Positions 1 through 5,980 of a stretch of DNA of 18,940 nt are shown in pieces. Position numbers and translations under genes: made by a program. The stretch is from DASPJL01 sp035628645 (GTDB lineage Bacteria > Bacteroidota > Bacteroidia > Cytophagales > Cyclobacteriaceae), in NCBI GenBank assembly GCA_035628645.1, contig DASPJL010000079.1, forward strand, positions 1 through 18,940. Reading direction: 5' to 3'. The notes below the pieces were generated by a model that had not been told where the DNA came from, made no database searches, and saw only the letters and a list, made by a program, of their open reading frames with translations. Position 1 is the first letter of the stretch, and every line of letters begins with the position of its first letter.

Positions 1-1
1 T

Positions 2-190
2 ATTGAGCCTTTAGAAAACAATAAATCAAAACTGACTTATCTGATGTGGTCGGAGCCGGGCAAATTTGTAATACCTCAGTCCATCATCACCCCAATTGTA
101 GTCAACAGCATTCACGCTACAATGAAAAGCATGAAAGAAATTCTCAAAAAGGACAAGTATAAAAATGCGGATATGTCTTATTTAAAATGA
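2..190 (+). CDS. START-like (SRPBCC) domain protein, C-terminal fragment
   Basis: Open from the window edge, this frame gives 62 residues ending at a TGA at 188-190; the start lies outside the window. Seen: a segment reading YLMWSEPGKFVIPQSIITPI, followed by an amphipathic helix rich in Lys and Met. In START/lipid-binding SRPBCC proteins the last strand carries a 'dPGG-x-IP' turn, followed by a long C-terminal helix that packs over the ligand cavity; the fragment fits that layout. The likely role, by family, is binding a hydrophobic ligand. A short AT-rich hairpin (210-215/222-227) follows the stop but has no clear T tract. Because only the C-terminus is visible, the family call is tentative. 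Confidence 0.45.
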   Translation: MEPLENNKSKLTYLMWSEPGKFVIPQSIITPIVVNSIHATMKSMKEILKKDKYKNADMSYLK

Positions 191-234
191 CGAAATTAAT
201 ATCTTTTGGACATACAAAAAAGTATGTTTCCGTT

Positions 235-258
235 CTGCTGAATTTATTTCAGCATCTT
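235..258. repeat. Small palindromic intergenic repeat, copy 1
   Basis: A hairpin GCTGAA-TTTAT-TTCAGC (237-253) sits inside a 24-base block that recurs exactly, on the opposite strand, at 5816-5839. Both copies are intergenic. The shape (stem with five-base AT loop and a following ATCTT) resembles dispersed REP-like palindromes known from Bacteroidota spacers; assignment to such a family is inference. Confidence 0.6.
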
Positions 259-294
259 AAGCATCTATTAACAAATACCTTAAGATCCCAAAAT

Positions 295-324
295 AAATTC
301 GGGAACGTTTTAGTCCCCGAATTT
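295..324 (-). terminator. Hairpin downstream of the 44-aa microprotein gene
   Basis: AAATTCGGG (295-303) and CCCGAATTT (316-324) form a perfect 9-bp stem with a 12-base loop. Read on the minus strand the stem is followed by ATTTTGGG, a partly T-rich tail, and it lies 58 bases past the stop of the small gene at 382-516. A terminator for that gene is the simplest reading. The plus-strand side lacks a T tract. Confidence 0.45.
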
Positions 325-381
325 ACATTAAGATAAAAATGACGGATAAAATAGTCCGGATAATTTTCCGCTTCAGCCCGC

Positions 382-516
382 TTATTCGCCCCAAAGTAAC
401 TTAGCTCCACCGAGGAAAATAAAAATCCAGACCAGGCCTTTTATCAGAAAAAACAGAAATCCGGCTATTCCCATTTTCTTCAAATAGCCCTTTATCCTAT
501 CAGATTTTTTATCCAT
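382..516 (-). CDS. 44-residue membrane microprotein
   Basis: ATG at 516 to TAA at 382 encodes 44 residues. The first 15 residues are basic (six Lys and one Arg). A hydrophobic segment of about 25 residues (GIAGFLFFLIKGLVWIFIFL and onward) follows with one central Lys, and the tail ends KLLWGE. The layout, a cationic head and a single membrane span with a Gly-Leu-Val-Trp core, is typical of tiny inner-membrane proteins that gene callers often miss in Bacteroidota. No function can be assigned. It is monocistronic, with a possible terminator at 295-324. There is no convincing Shine-Dalgarno, as expected for the phylum. The amino-acid pattern is too ordered to be a chance reading frame, but expression is not shown. 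Confidence 0.6.
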   Translation of the reverse strand: MDKKSDRIKGYLKKMGIAGFLFFLIKGLVWIFIFLGGAKLLWGE

Positions 517-756
517 GCTCAAAAATAAAAGTTCTTTAGAAATTGGAGGGAAGTAGATAGTATTTTTTATTTAACGGCTTTTTAGGCTTTTTAATTATTA
601 TTTAAGAAACCAATAAAGAAACCTTTTTTCTTTTCATACACATCTCCATTACATAATCCCTATAAACCGGTTCGGTACAACACCGACTTCATTGTTCCTG
701 CTATGCACGCAACAAAGTCTTAGCTATTTTGGGTAGTTTTTCCTTCAGTTGTGTTT

Positions 757-2244
757 CTACATGTTCTGCTGTCCACCACCTAATTCATTAATTTTCGTTT
801 CTATTTGTTTGTTGTAATCTTCTATTTGTCCTTTATACTGGTCAGTGTCCTCATCAATTGCTTTGTAAAGTAGTTGATAGCTTTTAATTCTTAACTCACA
901 ATATTCTATAAGCAGTCGGTTTTTGGTTCTTATTTCAAGAGGTAAATCCAACTCCTTAAAACTGTCTATGAGCTTGATGTTTTCATTCCAGTAATAAATT
1001 CCTCTGTCTTTGATGCCATAAAGTAATTTGTCTTTCGGAGTTCCTTCTGGCAAATTGTATACTTCAAGTGCCATTGCTTCCATAGATACAAACTCTTTTA
1101 TTTTAGAGTCATAAAATCCAATGTCGTTTGGGATTTTTTTGTAAGCAATAAAAGAAGTTGAAAGAATTAAAACTGCAAGTATTCCGATAGTTCCATATTT
1201 TAAGTTTGATGCATCAGGTTTCTTTAAACTTGGAATTAAAGCATAGCCAAAAACAAGTCCACTCACCAAACCTCCGATGTGTGCAGCATTGTCAATACCA
1301 CTATTTGGTTTTAGGCCGTTTAGAACATTGTAACCAACAAAAACCGCAATACTTGTCAGCATTGCTTTTCGTGCGGATTTCTCAATAAGGTTTGTTGTGA
1401 GCATTGCAAGGAAAACACCGTACATACCAAAGATTGCTCCCGATGCACCTGCACTAATTGTTAAGTCGTGCCACCATAAACTTGCAATACTTGCTGTTAG
1501 CCCTGTTAATAGATAAGCGGATAAAAATCTTGTCTTTCCTAAATGTGGTTCTAACAGCGAACCGATGTATAGAAGGGCATACACATTCATTAGCAAATGA
1601 AATATGCCGATATGTAAAAAACAGCTTGTAATTAAGCGCCACGGCTCTCCTTCTAACGTTACTGGTCGAAAATTTGCGCCCCACTTTAATAAACTTGCGT
1701 TGTCTGGAAGAAAAAAACTAACGCCTGCAATTACCATTAAAATAAAAATGGCAATATTCAGATTAATTAAAATTGAAGTTATGAAATAACCTTGTGTCGG
1801 TTTGAAGATTGCAAAAATACTTGCGATTTTTTCTTTGGTTGTCGATGGTGGTTGATTTAAAACGTCTTGCTCATTAGAAACCAGGTTTGATTTTAGATCA
1901 TCATATTTTTGAACAAGTTCTTCAGGTGTGAATGATTTTTTTAACTCGCCAATTGTCGCAACTAAATTTTCAATATTTTCTTTGTTCTTTCCCCAATCCA
2001 TCATTTGACTGCCTGTGCATTCACTTTTCAAATTTGCATTGCCGTCTTCAATTTTCACTTTTACTTCTTCACTCCAGGAACTCATAGAAAATTTAGTGAA
2101 AGCAATGAAACCCATTTCACTTGTATAGCCAACATTCCAGTCAAGTTTTTTTGCAGCTTCAATTGCAATGACAAGAAATTGTTCTGTCGTTAAGTTCTCA
2201 AGAGGTAGGTCTTGAATATGTTTGGGGGAAAGTCCGAATGCCAT
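757..2244 (-). CDS. Rhomboid family intramembrane serine protease with N-terminal extension
   Basis: Encodes 495 residues. The rhomboid fold occupies about 155-345: the HLLMN motif (H216, N220), the nucleophile in GASGAIFG (S268) and the general base in AHIGG (H322) are all present, so an active Ser-His dyad is expected in the inner membrane. An extra hydrophobic span follows at about 351-368. Residues 1-135 form a soluble, probably cytosolic domain, followed by a linker; residues 370-495 are a charged helical tail. Rhomboids of this phylum are commonly near 200-300 residues, so both flanks are extra. Family role: cleavage of substrate transmembrane helices near the bilayer surface; the substrate here is unknown. 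The ATG at 2244 is the first in frame. The gene stands alone, flanked by spacers carrying related TGTACCG-containing sequences (see findings). Confidence 0.92.
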   Translation of the reverse strand: MAFGLSPKHIQDLPLENLTTEQFLVIAIEAAKKLDWNVGYTSEMGFIAFTKFSMSSWSEEVKVKIEDGNANLKSECTGSQMMDWGKNKENIENLVATIGELKKSFTPEELVQKYDDLKSNLVSNEQDVLNQPPSTTKEKIASIFAIFKPTQGYFITSILINLNIAIFILMVIAGVSFFLPDNASLLKWGANFRPVTLEGEPWRLITSCFLHIGIFHLLMNVYALLYIGSLLEPHLGKTRFLSAYLLTGLTASIASLWWHDLTISAGASGAIFGMYGVFLAMLTTNLIEKSARKAMLTSIAVFVGYNVLNGLKPNSGIDNAAHIGGLVSGLVFGYALIPSLKKPDASNLKYGTIGILAVLILSTSFIAYKKIPNDIGFYDSKIKEFVSMEAMALEVYNLPEGTPKDKLLYGIKDRGIYYWNENIKLIDSFKELDLPLEIRTKNRLLIEYCELRIKSYQLLYKAIDEDTDQYKGQIEDYNKQIETKINELGGGQQNM

Positions 2245-2433
2245 ATTTCTATTATTTTTCTGTTAATTGTTGGTCGTCCTAAAATTGGTGCTAACGTTTA
2301 GATATGAACTGTACCGGTTAAACCGCGGTTCTTTATTCTTTTGAGCTAAAGAAATAAATTGAAGTAAACTTCATTGAGGGGGAATAGGGATAGTTTATAT
2401 CTTTTTGTTATGTAGCCTTTTTTTAATCTTCAA

Positions 2434-2973
2434 TCATATGTGTTGATAAACTATAGTGAGTGTACAGCCCATTTTCTGTTCAAATTCCTTAATAAAATCT
2501 GTATTAAATTCCGGCCAATTCCAGAAGGTAAAGCCCAGGTTACTAAAACCCCATTCCGGGCTGAAATGGAACTTATTTATCTCACTTTCAACGTCACAAT
2601 TTGTACATTTTATGTTGTCGCTACCACCTGAATCCCAAGAATTTAAATCCCAGTCCTTAACAGCAATATTTACTCCACAAATTGGGCAAATTAACTCCTC
2701 AATTCCATTTTCTCCGGTGTCAAATACTTGTCGTTCCGTAATAATTTCAACTCCGTTTGTTCTTAAATTAAAAGGCAAATCATTTGGAAATAGACATACT
2801 TTTTTAGCTCCGTCTGAAATGGAAAATCCCTTTTGAGAACTTAAAATACAGTCAGATAGAAAAGGTTTTATAATGTCTTTTGATACAAGCCACTCGAAAA
2901 TTTCATTTGCTTTCTCTTGGGGATTAGGGAAAATGGATTGTTTCGGGACGAAAGAAATACTGTAATCGCTCAT
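2434..2973 (-). CDS. Zinc-ribbon protein of unknown function
   Basis: Encodes 179 residues with no signal peptide or membrane span. One clear feature is a zinc-ribbon knuckle pair, C96-P-I-C99-G and C123-T-N-C126, separated by an acidic, Trp-containing loop (DWDLNSWDSGG). The N-terminal half is alpha/beta-like and includes LFPNDLPFNL; the C-terminal part is aromatic-rich (WGFSNLGFTFWNW), then ends with a helix and strand. I recognise the general type, cytosolic zinc-ribbon proteins of Bacteroidota and other bacteria usually annotated as hypothetical, but not a specific function. The ATG at 2973 has a 14-base palindrome (2978-2991, ATAAGT-CA-ACTTAT) directly upstream, which could be an operator or chance. 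The stop is followed by an AT-rich spacer before the rhomboid gene. Confidence 0.7.
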   Translation of the reverse strand: MSDYSISFVPKQSIFPNPQEKANEIFEWLVSKDIIKPFLSDCILSSQKGFSISDGAKKVCLFPNDLPFNLRTNGVEIITERQVFDTGENGIEELICPICGVNIAVKDWDLNSWDSGGSDNIKCTNCDVESEINKFHFSPEWGFSNLGFTFWNWPEFNTDFIKEFEQKMGCTLTIVYQHI

Positions 2974-3284
2974 GAATATAAGTCAACTTATCATTCTTCT
3001 TTTCTAAGGTTACACATAACTTATTTATTGACGCATTCAATTATATATAGGCAACCAACAACCATTCCGCTAAATATAATTATTCATTTTCACCCAAGGT
3101 ATTTACAAAAAAAGTTAAATACAAGACAAAAATTAACGGGTTAATATTACTTTTTAAAGCATTCCAGGATGAAGAGCCAATGATTGCCGCAATACAAAAG
3201 AGAAATGCCATGTTGAAAAGAATATGTAGGATTTAAGACCGGCAGCTTCGGCATTTTTTAACTTATTTTATATAAAAGCCAGAT

Positions 3285-3325
3285 CAGCCTCTTATCAAAA
3301 TAAGTTAAGTTGAGGCTGTTTTTAT
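3285..3325 (+). terminator. Terminator-like hairpin within crossing inverted repeats
   Basis: CAGCCTC (3285-3291) pairs with GAGGCTG (3312-3318), followed by TTTTTAT on the plus strand. Its 20-base loop contains one arm of a second perfect inverted repeat (3258-3269 with 3297-3308), so the two stems cannot both form except as a pseudoknot. Which transcript it would end is unclear, since no intact plus-strand gene lies just upstream. Confidence 0.45.
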
Positions 3326-3348
3326 AAAAAAACGTTTCACAGGTGGAA

Positions 3349-3478
3349 AAATATATTGAATCCGAAGGATTCCTATGTTTATAGCAAAAAATGATTTTGT
3401 TACCATTCGCCCCCATTCGGGGTCCCACTTCTGCTAAACATTAATTTGCTTTAATCCCCTCAGGATTATCAAAATATG
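3349..3478. repeat. Composite imperfect inverted element
   Basis: Several nested complementary segments share roughly one centre: GAATCC-GAA-GGATTC (3358-3372), ATGTTTATAGC (3375-3385) against GCTAAACAT (3433-3441, two bases missing), CCCC-ATTC-GGGG (3411-3422) and TAATCC-CCTCA-GGATTA (3452-3468), with AT-rich outer ends of related sequence. The layout resembles dispersed intergenic elements in Bacteroidota genomes with 'TGTTTATAGC' arms and a CCCC/GGGG tip; that identification is from memory and cannot be checked here. Confidence 0.4.
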
Positions 3479-3611
3479 TTTCTCAGGTGAATAGAGGTTG
3501 GAGAATTGCTAGAAAAGTTTTAACCCTTCCAGCTTGATTATCTTGTCAACAATTAATTTTATCTTTAAGTCATTTATAAATTAAAACCATAATTCATTAA
3601 TTCCTTATAAC

Positions 3612-4400
3612 ATGCCTGACCTAGCCACAATTCCCTATGAGGTTTTTTCTCACCCTGTACTTCCATGTATAGTTATGAAATGGAAAGGATATCCATCAAG
3701 CGACGCATTCAGGGAGGGGACAGAAAAAATGCTGGAGCTTCTGAAGCAACAAAACTTCAATAAAGTAATAGCCGATGTAAAGGAATTGAAATTGATTACC
3801 TCTGACGATCAGGAGTGGGTCCTCCATACTTTCCTTCCAAAAGCATTAAAAGAGGGCTTCCGAGTAATGGCTTTTATCAATTCGGATGATTATTATGCCC
3901 GGAATGTAATAGAAAACATGGCTTACAAAATCAATCTTGAAAACATGGATTTTGGCTTTTTTGATACCTATGAAGCAGCAGAAAAATGGATACAAGACAC
4001 GGAATACCATCAACCTGGCTTTGAGATAGCTTTTAATAGTGAAATCCCATGTGTAGAACTGAAATGGCATGGAAGTATAGGAGGAAAAGAATTCAAAATA
4101 GGGCTGGAAGCAATGGTGGCATTGATAGCCGAGAAAAAATGCTCAAACGCCGTCATTAACCTGGAAATGGTGCCTTATTCGGTAGACCTGGAAACACATA
4201 AATGGATCAAAGAAAACTTTTTACCGGAGGCAATATCCAGGGGATTCAAAAAAGCAGCCTTTATAAATCCCGGCATTTACAATTCTTTATCCATATATAC
4301 TATCGCTTCGGGTTTCCCGTCGGACAGTCTGCAAGTCGAAATTTTTGAGGACCTTGAAAGTGCAAAGAAATGGCTTTTAAACAAGGTAAATGTTGAATGA
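3612..4400 (+). CDS. Tandem SpoIIAA-like (STAS/SEC14-type) domain protein
   Basis: Encodes 262 residues without a signal peptide, so cytosolic. The chain is an internal duplication. Repeat 1 (about 8-128) and repeat 2 (about 136-258) share matching landmarks: MKWKGYPSSDAF against LKWHGSIGGKEF, W-x5-FLPKAL-x2-GF against W-x5-FLPEAI-x2-GF, AFINSDDYY against AFINPGIYN, and FFDTYEAAEKWI against IFEDLESAKKWL. This is the pattern of the SpoIIAA-like family, whose members are normally a single domain of about 120-130 residues. Family function is poorly defined; STAS-like folds usually mediate protein or lipid interactions. No catalytic residue is evident. The upstream spacer is AT-rich without a Shine-Dalgarno. 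The gene stands alone and is convergent with the amidohydrolase gene. Confidence 0.75.
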   Translation: MPDLATIPYEVFSHPVLPCIVMKWKGYPSSDAFREGTEKMLELLKQQNFNKVIADVKELKLITSDDQEWVLHTFLPKALKEGFRVMAFINSDDYYARNVIENMAYKINLENMDFGFFDTYEAAEKWIQDTEYHQPGFEIAFNSEIPCVELKWHGSIGGKEFKIGLEAMVALIAEKKCSNAVINLEMVPYSVDLETHKWIKENFLPEAISRGFKKAAFINPGIYNSLSIYTIASGFPSDSLQVEIFEDLESAKKWLLNKVNVE

Positions 4401-4845
4401 TGCTTTTCTTTTATTTTTTTACTGAATAAGGGGGATTGCATGGAGGGTATATTAAAAAAGTAAGGACAACAAGATTCTATTGTTTTTATTAGAGAAGAAA
4501 ATAGAAATATAATAATGTTTTGCAGATATTTATTATAGAATCTTCTTCTGACACTGGCAAATTATTTGTAATTTCAACTTCTTAAGTTTGGGAAATAGTA
4601 TAAGTAGTTTCTTTATTATTTCCTCACAATTTACTACCCTCCTTTCAGCGACATTATAGTGACTTTATAGCGACCTTATAGCGATATCTCTTCAGTTGTC
4701 CTTCGATGTTCCTTTGGTCATCCTCCGGTGTTATACCGTATGTTCCACCAAGTATTACTTATTGTGGCGTTGATTAGTTCTCTGATCTCAAAAAAGAAAT
4801 CAAAATCTTTAGCAACAACCACAAATTGACGCCTTGGAAAATCAT
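4401..4845. other. Convergent spacer with periodic array
   Basis: This spacer lies between two convergent genes. It contains a 10-bp inverted repeat (4471-4480 with 4535-4544), the 11-bp periodic array (4647-4745), and a short minus-strand frame (4718-4849) that overlaps the end of the amidohydrolase gene. A T-rich stretch after 4400 could help end the plus-strand transcript, but I see no clean GC-rich terminator. Confidence 0.55.
4647..4745. repeat. 11-bp periodic array, nine units in phase
   Basis: Cutting the sequence every 11 bases from 4647 gives AGCGACATTAT, AGTGACTTTAT, AGCGACCTTAT, AGCGATATCTC, then TTCAGTTGTCC, TTCGATGTTCC, TTTGGTCATCC, TCCGGTGTTAT, ACCGTATGTTC. The first block follows AGCGACnTTAT and the second TTCGGTGTTCC, and both keep the same phase. 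The unit is close to one helical turn and is not a multiple of three, so it is not a coding repeat. Function unknown. Confidence 0.65.
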
Positions 4846-4849
4846 TCAC
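4718..4849 (-). CDS. Possible 43-residue coupled small ORF or gene remnant
   Basis: A GTG at 4849 overlaps the TGA of the amidohydrolase gene (GTGA overlap) and opens a 43-residue frame ending at 4718. The predicted sequence begins VNDFPRRQFVVVAKDF and continues through an acidic-hydrophobic helix (FEIRELINATI) to a Trp-Trp pair. The composition looks protein-like rather than random, but the last third runs into the 11-bp array and I do not recognise the family. It may be a translationally coupled small protein or the decayed tail of a former gene. A competing ATG at 4845 gives a shorter, leucine-rich peptide in another frame. Confidence 0.22.
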   Translation of the reverse strand: MNDFPRRQFVVVAKDFDFFFEIRELINATISNTWWNIRYNTGG

Positions 4850-5700
4850 CAGTATCTGAAAAAGGTCTCGGCGTTTTTATAGAATATCTTGTCCTTTTGT
4901 TTTTTGGTTAGATAGTCAAGATTATTAATTGAATTGATCATTACATCAATTTTACCATTGTCAGAGCCAAACATAATTCTGTCCTCCAGACCGTTTTCAA
5001 TGAGTTGTTTCATCACTTTTGAAAATTCGGCAGGCTGTAGAATGTGAGGATTGTTGATTGCAGAAATATCAGTATATAATCCGGGATATTTTTTCATCAT
5101 TTCAATCGTTTCCAGAAGGTAAGGTACTCCTGAATGCATGATCCATACTTTCATCTTTGGAAATCGGATCATTAATTCATTCATGAGCTTCGGGTTTCCC
5201 ATTTCTTCACTAAAGTTTGGACAACCATGGTCAGGCCCTGCTGAGCCCGTATGAATCCCGACCGGAAGCTGATACTTCTCAGCAAGATGATAATAGGGAA
5301 ACAGCAGACTATCAGAAGAGGAAACCCCATGGTATTGCGACAACACTTCTCCTATAAAGTGTATCCGTTTCTTGATAATTTGTTCTTCAACCCATTCAAT
5401 TGCCGGCCACTCTTGATTATTACTAAAACAGGTTTGCAAGCTATAGGGCACCTTGCCATTTGGACAGGGAACCATTAACCCGGAAAGTACTTTCAATGAA
5501 TCACTATTGTTGTACCGTTGCTGCAAGTCCCATGAAGTGCTAACCGCTATTTTGTATACTCCTGCTTTTTGCAGCTCATCAAGTTGTTCTGATGGATTAG
5601 AACTTCCATGTAAGTGAACGTCGAATACTTTTTGTTGCTCATTTGAAGTTATGCCTGCACCTGCAGCCACAAACATTAACAGTACAAAATACTTTAGCAT
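4846..5700 (-). CDS. Exported amidohydrolase-family metal-dependent hydrolase
   Basis: Encodes 284 residues. An N-terminal hydrophobic signal (1 to about 18) precedes a TIM-barrel of the amidohydrolase-2 (PF04909) type. Likely metal or catalytic residues are D27-V-H29-L-H31 at the first strand, E118 (GEV), H150 (GIHTG), H189 (MHSG) and D247 (GSDN). Family members are hydrolases or decarboxylases of cyclic or carboxylated substrates; the substrate here is unknown. The signal peptide is notable because most PF04909 enzymes are cytosolic, so periplasmic action is inferred. The ATG at 5700 places the signal correctly. The gene lies downstream of the GxGYxYP gene on the same strand, but 280 bases and a terminator-like hairpin separate them, so it probably has its own promoter. 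Confidence 0.82.
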   Translation of the reverse strand: MLKYFVLLMFVAAGAGITSNEQQKVFDVHLHGSSNPSEQLDELQKAGVYKIAVSTSWDLQQRYNNSDSLKVLSGLMVPCPNGKVPYSLQTCFSNNQEWPAIEWVEEQIIKKRIHFIGEVLSQYHGVSSSDSLLFPYYHLAEKYQLPVGIHTGSAGPDHGCPNFSEEMGNPKLMNELMIRFPKMKVWIMHSGVPYLLETIEMMKKYPGLYTDISAINNPHILQPAEFSKVMKQLIENGLEDRIMFGSDNGKIDVMINSINNLDYLTKKQKDKIFYKNAETFFRYW

Positions 5701-5815
5701 GAGTGGTTTAATTAAGAATATTCTACATTAAGAAAGGAATATTTTAAACTTCCTGAATATAGCGAAAGTTTATTCAAAAGCTCATCACCTAATTCATATA
5801 AATCAGTTCGAGATA

Positions 5816-5839
5816 AAGATGCTGAAATAAATTCAGCAG
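5816..5839. repeat. Small palindromic intergenic repeat, copy 2
   Basis: This is the reverse complement of the 24-base block at 235-258. Here it is nested in a larger hairpin: AGTTCG (5805-5810) pairs with CGAACT (5842-5847) around GCTGAA-ATAAA-TTCAGC (5821-5837). The better-preserved outer stem suggests this copy is closer to the full unit, about 43 bases (5805-5847). Confidence 0.6.
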
Positions 5840-5939
5840 GACGAACTAAAAGTTTGGTTACCAAAATTGACTCGTTCCTGCCATTCAAAAAATTCCAATG
5901 ATTCCATCCATTCCATAAAATTCCGGTCCAGACAAAAGC

Positions 5940-5963
5940 AAGCCAGGCATGAATACCTGGCTT
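5940..5963 (-). terminator. Terminator-like hairpin after the GxGYxYP gene
   Basis: AAGCCAGG (5940-5947) pairs with CCTGGCTT (5956-5963) over an 8-base loop, starting 17 bases after the stop of the minus-strand gene. On the minus strand it is followed by GCTTTTG, a short T-rich tail. It fits an intrinsic terminator for that gene. Confidence 0.65.
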
Positions 5964-5980
5964 TCATATTCTTAAAAAAA

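Larger units (their letters stand above)
2974..3611. other. Gene-free spacer with hairpins and an inverted element
   Basis: No complete gene was found in these 638 bases. From left to right the stretch holds the leader of the zinc-ribbon gene, an in-frame fragment around 3157-3235 (AFQDEEPMIAAIQKR then a stop) that may be a gene remnant, the crossing hairpins at 3258-3325, the composite inverted element at 3349-3478, and an AT-rich leader (3540-3611) for the following gene. Confidence 0.6.

Noticed and set aside
2360..2373. TGAAGT-AA-ACTTCA palindrome upstream of the rhomboid gene
   Set aside because: It is short and AT-rich, and such palindromes are expected by chance in these spacers; no second copy was seen.
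3157..3235. Fragment reading AFQDEEPMIAAIQKR, possible remnant of a Rieske-type oxygenase tail
   Set aside because: The resemblance is limited to a few residues and nothing upstream supports it; a translated search would be needed before calling a pseudogene.
5880..5925. Cluster of ATTCC pentamers
   Set aside because: The spacing is irregular and the sequence is simple; no periodic or palindromic order beyond chance could be shown.
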